Source: Halanaerobium saccharolyticum
GTDB taxonomy: Bacteria; Bacillota; Halanaerobiia; Halanaerobiales; Halanaerobiaceae
Length of the DNA: 64,000 bases
NCBI RefSeq assembly: GCF_003259895.1
Contig: NZ_QLME01000005.1
Location: forward strand, 1 to 64,000
Direction of reading: 5' to 3'
Positions 27,308-36,805 of the stretch are shown here, piece by piece (within the stretch, counting starts at the first letter, position 1; each line of letters starts with the position of its first letter). The position numbers and the translations under genes are program-made. A model generated the notes under the pieces. It did no database searches and was not told where the DNA came from. It saw only the letters and a program-made list of their open reading frames with translations.

Positions 27308-28311
27308 TCCATCCAGAGACTATTAAAAGACAACGTTTAATTATTTTTATACTAGTTTTTCTTATCCTGGCTACAGTTATCTTCAGCCTGGGACTGGGGA
27401 CTTCTCAATTATCTTTCAGCAGAATAATTCCTGTTTTATTAGGCCAGGGAAACTTTAATGAAAATTTTGTCCTATTTTCTATTCGGCTGCCCCGGTTGGT
27501 TATAACTTTACTGGCGGGGATGGCACTTGCTCTTTCGGGCTCAATTCTGCAGGGATTAAGCAGAAATGATCTGGCTGATCCGGGCATTATTGGGATTAAT
27601 TCTGGAGCTGGTTTTGCAGTGGCCCTATTTTTTCTTTACTTTCCCTTACAGGTAGGGTCCTTTATTTATCTGCTGCCACTGGTAGCATTTGCAGGAGCAT
27701 TAATAACTGCTATCTTAATTTATTTTTTCTCCTATGATCGTAATTCTGGTTTGAAACCAATTAAATTGATTTTAGTTGGAGTTGGTTTTTCTACCGCTTT
27801 ATCGGGAGCGATGATGGTTTTGATTTCATCTGCTGATCGTTCTAAAGTTGAATTTATCTCTCGCTGGCTGGCTGGTGATATCTGGGGAACAGATTGGCCT
27901 TTTGTCCTCGCACTTTTACCCTGGCTTTTAATACTGCTGCCGGCAGCCTTATATATGTCCAATCGCCTGAATATACTGGCTCTGGGCAATTCTATTGCTG
28001 TAGGAGTCGGTATGAGAGTAGAAAAAGAACAGGCGATTTTACTTGCTATTGCCGTTGGTCTGGCCGCTGCTTCTGTCTCTGTGACTGGGGGCATTGCCTT
28101 TGTCGGTTTAATGGCACCACATATAGCTAAAACTCTAATCGGGAAGAGACATCAGCTTTTTATGCCAATAGCTATCCTGATAGGTGGCTGGCTGCTGCTT
28201 CTGGCTGATACGATTGGGCGCAACATCTTTCAGCCTCAGGGTGTAGCAGCTGGAATAATGGTGGCTGTGATTGGTGCTCCTTATTTTATTTATTTGCTGA
28301 CTCAGAATTAG
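27304..28311 (+). CDS. Iron-siderophore ABC permease (FecCD family), second subunit
   Basis: 335 residues, parallel to its neighbour: RLPRLVITLLAGMALALSGSILQGLSRNDLADPGIIGI and GGIAFVGLMAPHIAKTLIGKRHQ. Start ATG overlaps the previous stop (ATGATCC). Last gene of the Fur-type operon, followed by a terminator hairpin. Confidence 0.92.
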   Translation: MIHPETIKRQRLIIFILVFLILATVIFSLGLGTSQLSFSRIIPVLLGQGNFNENFVLFSIRLPRLVITLLAGMALALSGSILQGLSRNDLADPGIIGINSGAGFAVALFFLYFPLQVGSFIYLLPLVAFAGALITAILIYFFSYDRNSGLKPIKLILVGVGFSTALSGAMMVLISSADRSKVEFISRWLAGDIWGTDWPFVLALLPWLLILLPAALYMSNRLNILALGNSIAVGVGMRVEKEQAILLAIAVGLAAASVSVTGGIAFVGLMAPHIAKTLIGKRHQLFMPIAILIGGWLLLLADTIGRNIFQPQGVAAGIMVAVIGAPYFIYLLTQN

Positions 28312-28371
28312 AAATTATTATTTCACGTTGAATAAATTCAATAATAAAATATATTTCACATTATATTAATG

Positions 28372-28412
28372 CTCTTGGGCCAGTTTCTTCTGGTTTGAGA
28401 GTTTTTTTATTT
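28372..28412 (+). terminator. Rho-independent terminator after siderophore operon
   Basis: CTCTTGGGCCAG pairs imperfectly with CTGGTTTGAGAG across a TTTCTT loop, then a run of T. Confidence 0.7.
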
Positions 28413-28417
28413 TTCTA

Positions 28418-28445
28418 TTGACAAAATCTAACAACATCATATACT
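28418..28445 (+). promoter_or_regulatory. Sigma-A promoter of CcmA/ABC-2 operon
   Basis: TTGACA (28418) and TATACT (28440) are separated by 16 bp, 49 bp before the ATG at 28494. Confidence 0.75.
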
Positions 28446-28493
28446 TATATATAACCATACAAACTCAAATTATTTCAAAGGAGGATCAGAATA

Positions 28494-29420
28494 ATGGCTG
28501 AAAATACTAAAGCAGTAGAAATTATTGATTTAGAAAAATCATATGGGTCTCTCAAAGCTGTTGCTGGAATATCATTTTACGTTAAAAAAGGCCAGATATT
28601 TACACTTTTAGGGCCAAATGGGGCTGGAAAAACTACTACAATAGAAATACTTGAAGGCCTAAAAGAAAAAGATGGTGGAGAAATAAAATTTTTTGGAGAA
28701 ACAGTAGCTAAGATTTCGAAAAAAGAAAAAGAAGAGATTGGAGTTCTGCTGCAGAAAAATAACTATATAGAAAAAATAAAAGTGAAAGAGATTCTTAAAA
28801 TGTTCAGTTCGTTTTACAAAAATTCACTTTCGACGAGTGATATTATCAAGAAAATTTCTCTTGAGGATAAAAAAGATTCTTTTGTAGAAAATCTTTCGGG
28901 TGGACAACAACAGCGCCTATCTATAGGACTTGCTTTAATCAATGATCCCAAAATTCTATATCTGGATGAACCAACAACCGGGCTTGACCCTCAGGCAAGA
29001 CGAAAATTATGGGGTTTAATAAAAGATTTGAAAAAAGCTGGTAAAACAGTTTTTTTAACAACTCATTACATGGAGGAAGCAGAAAGACTATCAGATTATG
29101 TCTATATCATGGATCAGGGTAAAATCATTGCAGACGGCAGTCCGGAAAAATTGATTGAAGATCTGGGAAAAGAAAATGTAATCGTTTTTGCAAAAACTGG
29201 TTTTACAGATTCAGCAATTGAAGAGCTGCAGGAGACTTATCCAGAGCTAAAAATAACAGAGTCTGAAATTTCTATTTATGTTAAAGATCTTTCTTCTTCC
29301 TTGACTGAGTTGATTAAATGGGCAGGTGAAAAAGAAGTTGAAATTGATAATTTAAAAATTAGAAGACCAAATCTGGAAGATGTTTTTATTGAATTAACAG
29401 GAAAGGGGCTGCGTGACTGA
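28494..29420 (+). CDS. ABC-2 type exporter ATPase (CcmA family)
   Basis: 308 residues: Walker A GPNGAGKTT, Q-loop LLQKN, signature LSGGQQQR, Walker B LYLDEPTTGLDPQ, H-loop LTTHYMEEA, then a ~90-residue C-terminal domain ending NLEDVFIELTGKGL, typical of drug/lipid/antibiotic exporters such as DrrA-like ATPases. AAGGAGG before ATG. TGA stop overlaps the ATG of the permease by one base. Confidence 0.92.
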   Translation: MAENTKAVEIIDLEKSYGSLKAVAGISFYVKKGQIFTLLGPNGAGKTTTIEILEGLKEKDGGEIKFFGETVAKISKKEKEEIGVLLQKNNYIEKIKVKEILKMFSSFYKNSLSTSDIIKKISLEDKKDSFVENLSGGQQQRLSIGLALINDPKILYLDEPTTGLDPQARRKLWGLIKDLKKAGKTVFLTTHYMEEAERLSDYVYIMDQGKIIADGSPEKLIEDLGKENVIVFAKTGFTDSAIEELQETYPELKITESEISIYVKDLSSSLTELIKWAGEKEVEIDNLKIRRPNLEDVFIELTGKGLRD

Positions 29421-30604
29421 TGGGAGCCATAAAAAGTATTTTTTTGCAACATCTGCGGCAGCACTTACGAGATAAATATTCAATTTTTTGGAACCTGATT
29501 TTTCCATTGATTTTAATGACTATCCTGGTTCTTATTTTCGGAGGTCAGATTGAGGAAAATGTAACTTTTAGAATTAGTATAGTCAGTCCGGAAATCGAAG
29601 AAGGCATGGCTGATAATAGTTATCCAGTAATAATTAATACTGTATTTGATTCAATAGAAGATTCTGATGAAAGCCGATGGTTTAAATTTTATAGAAAAAA
29701 GAAAAATCAAAGCAGATCAAATTTTCTGCAGGAAGAAAGAAAAAAACTTGAGTCAGGTGAGAGAGAGTTAGTTTTAGTGGTTCCGGAAGTAGAATGGGGC
29801 GAAAAAGTTCAATTAGAAATTTATCGCCAGCCGGAAAGACAGCTTTCTCTTATTGCTGCCGATGTGATTACCAGTATTATTAATGAATTAAATAGAGAAA
29901 TCAATATAGCAGAGGGGAATATCAGCAGAGATGAGCTGATAAATGTCAGCAGCAGAGAAATAGCGATAATGGAATCTGAAAGCAGAAGTAACTTTTCGTT
30001 TGCAGAATTTTTAGTACCCGGAATTATACTTTTTAGTTTTTTAATTTCAGGTCTTGAAATTTTTGTGGAAAAGATTTCGTCGATGAGGGCTAGAGGAATT
30101 CTTAAAAGGTATTTTGCAACTCCTTTAAGAGCAGTTGAATATTTTAGCGGGATACTTGGTTTTATTATTCTGCTTTCAAGTACCCAGGTCGTTTTAATTT
30201 ATGGTTGGGCTAAAATATTTTTTGATATCAATCTGGCAATTTTCAGACCAGAATTTATATTTTATATGCTGTTTTCTCTGATTGTTTCTATTGCTCTCGG
30301 CTTTTTTCTTTTATCAATAGTTAAAAACAAGGAGTCAGTTGGTGTAGTAACTCAGGCTGTGATTTATCCGATGGCTTTTTTGGGTGGGATGTTCTTTGAA
30401 GTTTCTAATTTGTCAGGAGTTATATCTCTGGCAGCAAAAATAAATCCGATGTACTATTTGGTTAATGGAATGCGAGATGCACTGGGAATTTATCCAAGTC
30501 CAACTTCGCTTATACTTAATCTTTTTGTTCCGGCTATCTGGATGTTTGGCTCAATTATAATTTCAAGCTACAAATTCAGCTGGAATCCTGGAGGTGAATC
30601 ATGA
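29420..30604 (+). CDS. ABC-2 type permease, first subunit
   Basis: 394 residues: N-terminal helix, a large extracytoplasmic domain of ~170 residues, then six helices with the ABC-2 pattern (FAEFLVPGIILFSFLISGLEIF; YPMAFLGGMFFEVSNL). Pairs with the next gene as a heterodimer, likely exporting a hydrophobic compound. Confidence 0.88.
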   Translation: MGAIKSIFLQHLRQHLRDKYSIFWNLIFPLILMTILVLIFGGQIEENVTFRISIVSPEIEEGMADNSYPVIINTVFDSIEDSDESRWFKFYRKKKNQSRSNFLQEERKKLESGERELVLVVPEVEWGEKVQLEIYRQPERQLSLIAADVITSIINELNREINIAEGNISRDELINVSSREIAIMESESRSNFSFAEFLVPGIILFSFLISGLEIFVEKISSMRARGILKRYFATPLRAVEYFSGILGFIILLSSTQVVLIYGWAKIFFDINLAIFRPEFIFYMLFSLIVSIALGFFLLSIVKNKESVGVVTQAVIYPMAFLGGMFFEVSNLSGVISLAAKINPMYYLVNGMRDALGIYPSPTSLILNLFVPAIWMFGSIIISSYKFSWNPGGES

Positions 30605-31695
30605 TGTTAAAACAGTATTTAAATAATACCAAAATTTTAACACTGAGTTTTCTGCGCAATAAGGAGACTATATTTTTTGTGCTTTTATTACCACTTATAT
30701 TTATGTTGATTTTTGGTTCGCTTTACAGTGGAGATGATCAGAGTCAGCCTGATAGATTACTTATCTATTATAGTGATCAGGCAACAATTGAACAGGATAA
30801 ATTAGAAGAGGTAATAAATGAAAACCAGAGTTTAAGTTTTCAATATATTTCCAGTCTGGAAGCGGGAGAGGAGCTTTTAAGGAATTATGAAGCAGAAGCT
30901 CTACTAATTGTTGGTGATAACAGTCTGGAATTTGCCTTTAATCCTGCCAGAATTCAGGATAATCCAGCTCTGGAGCAGCAGGCTTATTCAATTGCCAGAG
31001 AAATTAATTTAAGAGAAAAAAATCTAAATGAATATTTAGAAACAGTAATTATTGATACAGAATCTTCAACTACAGCTCCGGCAGCAGGTTCAACTCAATT
31101 TTTATCATTATTTCCCGGCTTGATTGCTTTAGGACTTGCTTCTTCAGGATTATTTGTAATAGTCGAGGTTTTTATCTATTATAAAGAAAAGGGAGTTTTA
31201 AAACGGATGGCAGCAGCTCCCATCAACAAAAATGCTTTTGTTCTGGCTTTGATAACAAGCAGGATGCCGGCATCAATTTTGAGCATGTTTTTAATTTTGA
31301 TCGCCAGCAGAATTGTTTTTGGAGTTAGTTTTGCTATCAACTGGCTGCTTTTTATCCCTTATATCTTTATTGGAACAGTTATCATGATGGGTTTTGGTGC
31401 TTTAATTACATTATTTTTCAAAAAAGCAGACAGTGCTTTTCAGGCTGCAAGTATATTGCTGACAATTATGATCTTTTTTTCCGGGATTTATTTTCCAATA
31501 GAATTCCTACCTTCCTATTTTCAGAGCTTAAGCCGTTTTCTGCCGCTAACCCACCTTGCCCGAGCTTTACAGCAGATTATGGGAGTCAGTCAATTAAAGC
31601 TATTCAATTTAGCTTTAGAAACCGGTGGATTATTGATCGTATCAATAATTTTGATTATTATAGTTGCAAAAAAGAGCAGCTGGACAGCTAAATGA
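30601..31695 (+). CDS. ABC-2 type permease, second subunit
   Basis: 364 residues with the same layout as its neighbour: TM helix with FVLLLPLIFMLIFGS, an external domain, then FLSLFPGLIALGLASSGLFVI and IFFSGIYFPIEFLPSYFQ. Overlaps the previous gene by 4 bp and converges with the MATE gene, their ends overlapping by 8 bp. Confidence 0.88.
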   Translation: MMLKQYLNNTKILTLSFLRNKETIFFVLLLPLIFMLIFGSLYSGDDQSQPDRLLIYYSDQATIEQDKLEEVINENQSLSFQYISSLEAGEELLRNYEAEALLIVGDNSLEFAFNPARIQDNPALEQQAYSIAREINLREKNLNEYLETVIIDTESSTTAPAAGSTQFLSLFPGLIALGLASSGLFVIVEVFIYYKEKGVLKRMAAAPINKNAFVLALITSRMPASILSMFLILIASRIVFGVSFAINWLLFIPYIFIGTVIMMGFGALITLFFKKADSAFQAASILLTIMIFFSGIYFPIEFLPSYFQSLSRFLPLTHLARALQQIMGVSQLKLFNLALETGGLLIVSIILIIIVAKKSSWTAK

Positions 31696-33043
31696 AATCT
31701 GCTTTATATTCTCTCAAATATTTTTTAACTGCTTTGTGAGCTAAGATTCCAGAAAGAAGATAGGATAGAGCAAGAGCTCCAAAGATTCCTCCAATTCCGA
31801 TTAAATTAGACCCCAGATAAGCAAGCGGTATATAAAGGATAAATGTCTGAGTAAAAATTAATAAAGCAGCATGTACAGGTTTATTTAGAACATTTAAGAT
31901 GGTAGAATTAATTTTTAATATGCCCTGAAAACCATAAGTGAAAGATACAATTACTAAATATTTGACTACTGTATCTATTACCTCGGGATTAGAGTTAAAG
32001 ATTCTGGCAACTGGTTCAGCAAAAACAACTAAAATTACTGTAATTGTGATACCGATCAGCAGTGAAAAAAGTTCTCCAAATTTAAAACCCTTATCTACTC
32101 TTTTAAATAATTTTGAACCAAGATTTTGACCGATAAAGGGACCCATAACTGAATTTAAGGCCATTATAAATGACATTGCAAAAAATTCAATTTTAGTTGC
32201 TACTCCAAAGCCTGCAACTATATTTACACCATAAGAAGCAAGTAACCTGGTTATAATGGCTGAACTGACCGGTAATGCCATTTGAATTAAAGCATTTGGC
32301 ATACCAATGTAAAGTATTCCTTTCCACGATTCTATCGCTTTTTTAATTTCGAATTTCCCAAAATAAATTATGTTTTCTCTAAAATGTAGGACTCCAAGTG
32401 CGGTGATAGCGGTAATAGTTCTGGCAAAAACTGTTGCAATAGCAGCCCCGCTAATCCCAAGAGTAGGAAAAGGTCCATAGCCAAAAATAAGTATGGGATC
32501 AAGAATAATATTGACCGCTGCACTAATTCCCATAATTAGACCAGGCACCTTAGTATCCCCCAGAGCCCTGATTATATTATTTCCGATCATTGGTATTACC
32601 ACCATAAAAGAGCCAAAATACCAGATAGACATATATTCTACAATATAATCTAAAATAATACCCTTTGCTCCCAGTAGTGAAAAGAGAGGTCGAATAGTTG
32701 ATATTCCAATAAGGATAATTACAGTAGTCATTATAAGTCCCAGGGTTAAACTATCAGTGGCAGTTCTTCTAACTTTATTTTGTTCTTTACCTCCAATATA
32801 TTTTGAGATAATCGAAGTAGTTCCAATTCCAATTCCTAGAATAAAACTATTAATAATTAAGACTATCGGAAAAGTAAAAGAAAGAGCTGCAAGTTGATCA
32901 GCTCCCAGCTGCCCTACAAAATATGTATCAGTTAAATTAAAAAGAACCATCCCCAGCATTCCAACAATCATCGGTAGTGTTAATTTAATTAATTGAGTTG
33001 TTATATTTCCTTCTGTTAATTTTGCTTCAGTTATTTTTTTCAA
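31688..33043 (-). CDS. MATE-family efflux pump
   Basis: 452 residues with twelve membrane helices in two repeats (LPMIVGMLGMVLFNLTDTYFVGQLG; MPNALIQMALPVSSAII). It exports cationic drugs or toxins using an ion gradient. Start set at TTG 33043, seven bases after AGGGAGAT; the ATGs upstream overlap that ribosome site or lack one. Divergent from a MarR regulator. Confidence 0.88.
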   Translation of the reverse strand: MKKITEAKLTEGNITTQLIKLTLPMIVGMLGMVLFNLTDTYFVGQLGADQLAALSFTFPIVLIINSFILGIGIGTTSIISKYIGGKEQNKVRRTATDSLTLGLIMTTVIILIGISTIRPLFSLLGAKGIILDYIVEYMSIWYFGSFMVVIPMIGNNIIRALGDTKVPGLIMGISAAVNIILDPILIFGYGPFPTLGISGAAIATVFARTITAITALGVLHFRENIIYFGKFEIKKAIESWKGILYIGMPNALIQMALPVSSAIITRLLASYGVNIVAGFGVATKIEFFAMSFIMALNSVMGPFIGQNLGSKLFKRVDKGFKFGELFSLLIGITITVILVVFAEPVARIFNSNPEVIDTVVKYLVIVSFTYGFQGILKINSTILNVLNKPVHAALLIFTQTFILYIPLAYLGSNLIGIGGIFGALALSYLLSGILAHKAVKKYLREYKADFI

Positions 33044-33086
33044 AATTATCATCTCCCTAACTAGTTTCATTTTTCAACTATTACTA

Positions 33087-33159
33087 ATTATAACAGCTAT
33101 AGTTTATAATTGCAACTATATAGTTTGTATTTGAAACTGTTTTTTAACTGTGCTAGAAT
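33087..33159. promoter_or_regulatory. Divergent MATE/marR promoters with two operators
   Basis: Minus strand: TTGCAA, 17 bp, TATAAT (33115-33087) drives the MATE gene. Plus strand: TTGAAA (33131), 17 bp, TAGAAT (33154) drives marR. AGTTTATAATTGCAACT (33101-33117) and AGTTTGTATTTGAAACT (33122-33138) are two 17-bp inverted repeats spaced 21 bp, each covering one -35 box. Confidence 0.75.
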
Positions 33160-33201
33160 TATACTATAATAAAAGAATATTTTACTAGAAGGAGGATTTA
33201 A

Positions 33202-33636
33202 ATGAGGGAATCACTGGGTCGCTATATCACAACAATTTCAAAACATATAAAATATTATATTAATCAACGAGCAAATAAATTTAATTTAAATATTGATCAG
33301 GTTCACATTTTAAAAGTTTTGTACGATAACCAGGGTGTCAATCAGGAAGAACTGACCGAGATTTATAAATCCGATAAGGTAACTATTTCAAAACTGCTGG
33401 ATAGATTGGTGGAAGAGGGATATATAGAAAAGAGAAGAAACAAAAATGATAGAAGGGTGAAGAATTTATATGTGACGGAAAAAGGAGAAGCTTTAAAGGG
33501 AGAAATAAAAGAAATTTTTAAAGATATTACAAGAGTACTGGCTTCAGACTTTAGTGAGGAAGAAGACATTATGGTCAGAAAATTATTAAGAAGAATGTCA
33601 GAAAATATTTATGAAGAAGTAAATAAAGAAAAATAA
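33202..33636 (+). CDS. MarR-family repressor of the MATE pump
   Basis: 144-residue winged-helix protein: VNQEELTEIYKSDKVTISKLLDRLVEEGYIEKRRN and wing NDRRVKNLYVTEKG. Divergence from the pump gene with operators on both promoters argues that it represses both and is released by a pump substrate. AGGAGG before ATG. Confidence 0.88.
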   Translation: MRESLGRYITTISKHIKYYINQRANKFNLNIDQVHILKVLYDNQGVNQEELTEIYKSDKVTISKLLDRLVEEGYIEKRRNKNDRRVKNLYVTEKGEALKGEIKEIFKDITRVLASDFSEEEDIMVRKLLRRMSENIYEEVNKEK

Positions 33637-33716
33637 TTTACTTAACAGTGTAAGAGATATCTAAAAAAATAAAGTTTAAGCTTTATTTTTGGCGAGGATT
33701 GTTCTAATAGTATAAA

Positions 33717-33754
33717 TTAAAAAAGCCACCAATCACTATCAGTGAACGGTGGCT
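33717..33754 (-). terminator. Terminator of the peroxiredoxin gene
   Basis: AGCCACC (33724) pairs with GGTGGCT (33748); read on the minus strand it is followed by TTTTTTA. It can also stop marR transcription from the other side. Confidence 0.85.
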
Positions 33755-33779
33755 AGATATTTTATAGTATTTTAAGTTT

Positions 33780-34343
33780 TTATATTTTACCAACAAGGTT
33801 TAGCCCTGGCTTAAGAGTTCGACTTCCTTCTTTCCATTTGGCAGGACAAACTTCCTCTGGATTGTTCCTTACATATTGAGCAGCTTTAATTTTGCTGACA
33901 ATGGAACTTGCATCTCGCCCGAGATTTCCAGCGTTGATTTCTATACCCTGAACTATTCCATCTGGGTCAATTATAAAGGTTGCGCGATCGGCAAGACCTT
34001 CTTCCTCAATTAAAACATCAAAGTTTTTGCAGAGGGTATGAGAGGGGTCTCCAACCATCACAAATTCAATTTCACCGATTGTTGGCGAATTATCATGCCA
34101 GGCTTTGTGAGTATAGTGGGTATCTGCAGAAACTGAATAAACTTCAGCACCCAGGTCTTTTAAAGTATCGTATTCCTCCTGTAAATCTGCTAATTCAGTC
34201 GGGCAGACAAAGGTAAAATCAGCCGGATAAAAAACAACCACACTCCACTGATCTTTAAAATCTTCCTCTGTAACTTCTAAAAATTCTCCATTTTGATATG
34301 CCTGTGCCTTAAAAGGCAGTACTTCTTTTCCTACTAATGACAT
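33780..34343 (-). CDS. 2-Cys peroxiredoxin (AhpC type)
   Basis: 187 residues. Peroxidatic Cys47 in [14 protein letters not shown] and resolving Cys166 in EVCPAKW. Reduces hydrogen peroxide and organic peroxides; the reductant (AhpF or thioredoxin) is not encoded nearby. TAGGAGG precedes the ATG. A perfect Fur/PerR-type box sits 46 bp upstream. Confidence 0.93.
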   Translation of the reverse strand: MSLVGKEVLPFKAQAYQNGEFLEVTEEDFKDQWSVVVFYPADFTFVCPTELADLQEEYDTLKDLGAEVYSVSADTHYTHKAWHDNSPTIGEIEFVMVGDPSHTLCKNFDVLIEEEGLADRATFIIDPDGIVQGIEINAGNLGRDASSIVSKIKAAQYVRNNPEEVCPAKWKEGSRTLKPGLNLVGKI

Positions 34344-34389
34344 CTTATGTACCTCCTATTATTTTGATTTATAATTTACTATTTGATAT

Positions 34390-34404
34390 TGATAATTATT
34401 ATCA
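34390..34404. promoter_or_regulatory. Perfect PerR/Fur box upstream of peroxiredoxin
   Basis: TGATAATTATTATCA is a perfect 7-1-7 palindrome matching TGATAATNATTATCA at every position. For a peroxide-scavenging gene the likelier regulator is PerR, but the sequence fits Fur equally well. Confidence 0.8.
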
Positions 34405-34575
34405 ATTAATATTATCGCATAAAATTATTTAGCTGTCAAGTTTATTTTGGGAGTGGTATAAATTAATATTATTTACAGTATATTAAGCAGGAATTAATTT
34501 TTTTTCAAAGAAATATCATAATAAGTTAATTGTTAAGGAAAATTTTTTGATTAATTAAACTAAGGAGGAAAGATT

Positions 34576-35169
34576 ATGCAAAATAATCAAAAAAAGAATT
34601 TATGGTCGTTTAATTTCTCCACTATGGCACTGGTTTTGATACCTGTCAGTATCGGAATTAACTATGTGGGGAAATTATTTGCTCAGACTTTAAGATTACC
34701 ACTCTGGCTGGACTCAATTGGTACAATCCTGGCTGGTATTCTTGCTGGACCCTGGGTGGGAGCTATTAGTGGTGGAATAAATAATGCGATTTATGGTTTG
34801 ACAATCAGTCCTGTTTCTTTTGCCTATGGAATTACCAGCATTGCTATTGGTATTACTGCTGGGGTTATGGCCAGAATGGGATTTGTTAAAAGTATGAAAA
34901 GGGCTGTGATAATGGGACTTGTTATTGCAGGAATATCAACAGTTGTTTCTACGCCGATCAACATAATTTTTTGGGGAGGACAGACAGGAAATATTTGGGG
35001 AGATGCTCTCTTTGGAATTCTTCGTTCGGCAAATTGGCCAGTCTGGCTTGCTTCTGGACTGGATGAACTGGCAGTAGACTTACCTGATAAAATAGCAACT
35101 ACTATTATTGCCTTTATTATTTATCAGGGTTTACCTAAGCGAATAACTGTACTTTTTGAAGAAAGCTAA
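34576..35169 (+). CDS. ECF transporter substrate-binding (S) component
   Basis: 197 residues, six helices. LPLWLDSIGTILAGILAGPWVGAISGGINN is the helix pair typical of S components. The embedded vitamin-binding subunit works with EcfT and two EcfA ATPases that follow. The substrate cannot be told: no riboswitch precedes it and no biosynthesis gene is adjacent. AAGGAGGA before ATG. Confidence 0.82.
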   Translation: MQNNQKKNLWSFNFSTMALVLIPVSIGINYVGKLFAQTLRLPLWLDSIGTILAGILAGPWVGAISGGINNAIYGLTISPVSFAYGITSIAIGITAGVMARMGFVKSMKRAVIMGLVIAGISTVVSTPINIIFWGGQTGNIWGDALFGILRSANWPVWLASGLDELAVDLPDKIATTIIAFIIYQGLPKRITVLFEES

Positions 35170-35186
35170 TAGAGGAGGACGGAAGC

Positions 35187-35954
35187 TTGAGATCTCTCAG
35201 TTTATATGTAAAAAGAGATAGTTTAATTCACAAGATTGATCCGTTTACAAAAATTATTTATGTTTTTGTTTCTGTAATTTCGCCATTTATTCTACCGACT
35301 TTAATTTTTTCGACAAGTTTAACTTTAATTAATTTATTATTTCTGCTGCTGGGCAGGGTAGTAAAAAAGGTGCTCCCTATAATTAGCTTTGTATTTATAA
35401 TCATCCTTACTATTTTTATTATTCAGGGTATGTTTTATGATGCAAATCAGACAGAACTTTTTAGTTTATTTAATTTAAATTTTTATGTTGAAGGAATACT
35501 TTATGCGGCCAGAATTTCGGTAAGAGCAATTAATGTTTTGTTAGCTTTTTCTCTTCTAATCTTAACTACACCACCAACTGAGATGATAGAATCACTGGTG
35601 CGAAGAGGAATGCCGGCAAAACTGGGCTATATTATGCACTCAGTTCTGCAGATAATACCTATGATGTCCAGTAATGCTTCTATAATTATGGATGCCCAGA
35701 GAGCTCGCGGAATGGAAACAGAGGGTAGTCTCTGGGTTCGGATTAAAGCTTTTATACCACTGATTGGACCTCTGGTTATGAGTTCTCTGGTAAACACTCA
35801 TGAGCGCTCAATAGCTCTGGAGGTTAGAGGGTTTTCTGCTGCTACTCAAAAAACATTCCTGCATCAGGAAAAAGTACCTGGAGGAATGAAACAGCTTAGA
35901 ATTTTCTTCTTATTATTTTTAGCGGCAGTATTGGCCTGGAGGCTGGTTTTATGA
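35187..35954 (+). CDS. ecfT: ECF transporter transmembrane subunit EcfT
   Basis: 255 residues, with the EcfT coupling-helix signatures MDAQRARGME and ALEVRGFSA (both x-Ala-Arg-Gly type), which grip the ATPases. The start is TTG 35187 (LRSLSLYVKRDSL) after GGAGGACG. Overlaps the next gene by 4 bp. Confidence 0.88.
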   Translation: MRSLSLYVKRDSLIHKIDPFTKIIYVFVSVISPFILPTLIFSTSLTLINLLFLLLGRVVKKVLPIISFVFIIILTIFIIQGMFYDANQTELFSLFNLNFYVEGILYAARISVRAINVLLAFSLLILTTPPTEMIESLVRRGMPAKLGYIMHSVLQIIPMMSSNASIIMDAQRARGMETEGSLWVRIKAFIPLIGPLVMSSLVNTHERSIALEVRGFSAATQKTFLHQEKVPGGMKQLRIFFLLFLAAVLAWRLVL

Positions 35955-36805
35955 AAAAAATTACTATTAATAATTTATCATATAAGTATTCACTTGCGGA
36001 AAATAAAGCCTTAAACAATATTTCTCTGGAAGTCGAAAAAGGTGACTTTATAGGAGTGGTTGGTCCTAATAAAGCAGGAAAATCGACTCTCTGTAAATCT
36101 CTTGTAGGACTGATTCCTCATTTCTACAAAGGAGAATTTGAAGGGGAGATCTTAATTGATAACCTGAATACTTTAAACAGCAGTATTGCTGAATTATCTT
36201 TAAAAGTTGGTCTGGTTTTTCAAAATCCCTTTAACCAGATTTCTGGGGCTAAACTGAGTGTTTATGATGAGCTGGCATTTGGTCTGGAAAATAATGGGCT
36301 AGGAAGAGAAGAAATGATCACCAGAATTGATAAATATCTTAATTTAATGGATTTAAATGAAGTAAAAGATAATAATCCCTTTGAATTATCAGGAGGTCAG
36401 ATGCAGAAGCTGGCTATTGCAAGTATTATGGCTTTAAAACCAGATGTTTTCGTTTTAGATGAACCCACCTCACAGCTTGATCCACAGGGAACAGAAGAGG
36501 TTTTTAAAGCAGTTTCTCGCTTAAGAGAAGAGAATTTAACTGTTATTCTGGTCAGTCAGAAATTAAATAAGTTAGCTGACTATGCTAATAAGATTCTATT
36601 TTTAAATCAGGGAGAAATTGCAGCTTATGATAACACAGCAGCAGTTTTTTCTCGAAACGACCTGGAGCAGATGGGAATGGGAGCACCCATATATACTGAG
36701 ATAGCCAGGGAATTAGGATTAAAAAATGAAAAGAATCAGTACCCTATTAGAAAATCAGAACTCAAAGAAATGTTGGTGGCCAAGTATGGCAAAAATATCG
36801 GTTAA
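35951..36805 (+). CDS. ecfA: ECF transporter ATPase, first
   Basis: 284 residues. Walker A GPNKAGKST is acceptable but has Lys where Gly is normal after Asn. Q-loop FQNP, signature LSGGQMQK, Walker B VFVLDEPTSQLD. The H-loop position reads VSQKLN instead of the usual His-containing loop. Together with its partner it probably forms one canonical and one degenerate ATP site. Confidence 0.88.
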   Translation: MKKITINNLSYKYSLAENKALNNISLEVEKGDFIGVVGPNKAGKSTLCKSLVGLIPHFYKGEFEGEILIDNLNTLNSSIAELSLKVGLVFQNPFNQISGAKLSVYDELAFGLENNGLGREEMITRIDKYLNLMDLNEVKDNNPFELSGGQMQKLAIASIMALKPDVFVLDEPTSQLDPQGTEEVFKAVSRLREENLTVILVSQKLNKLADYANKILFLNQGEIAAYDNTAAVFSRNDLEQMGMGAPIYTEIARELGLKNEKNQYPIRKSELKEMLVAKYGKNIG

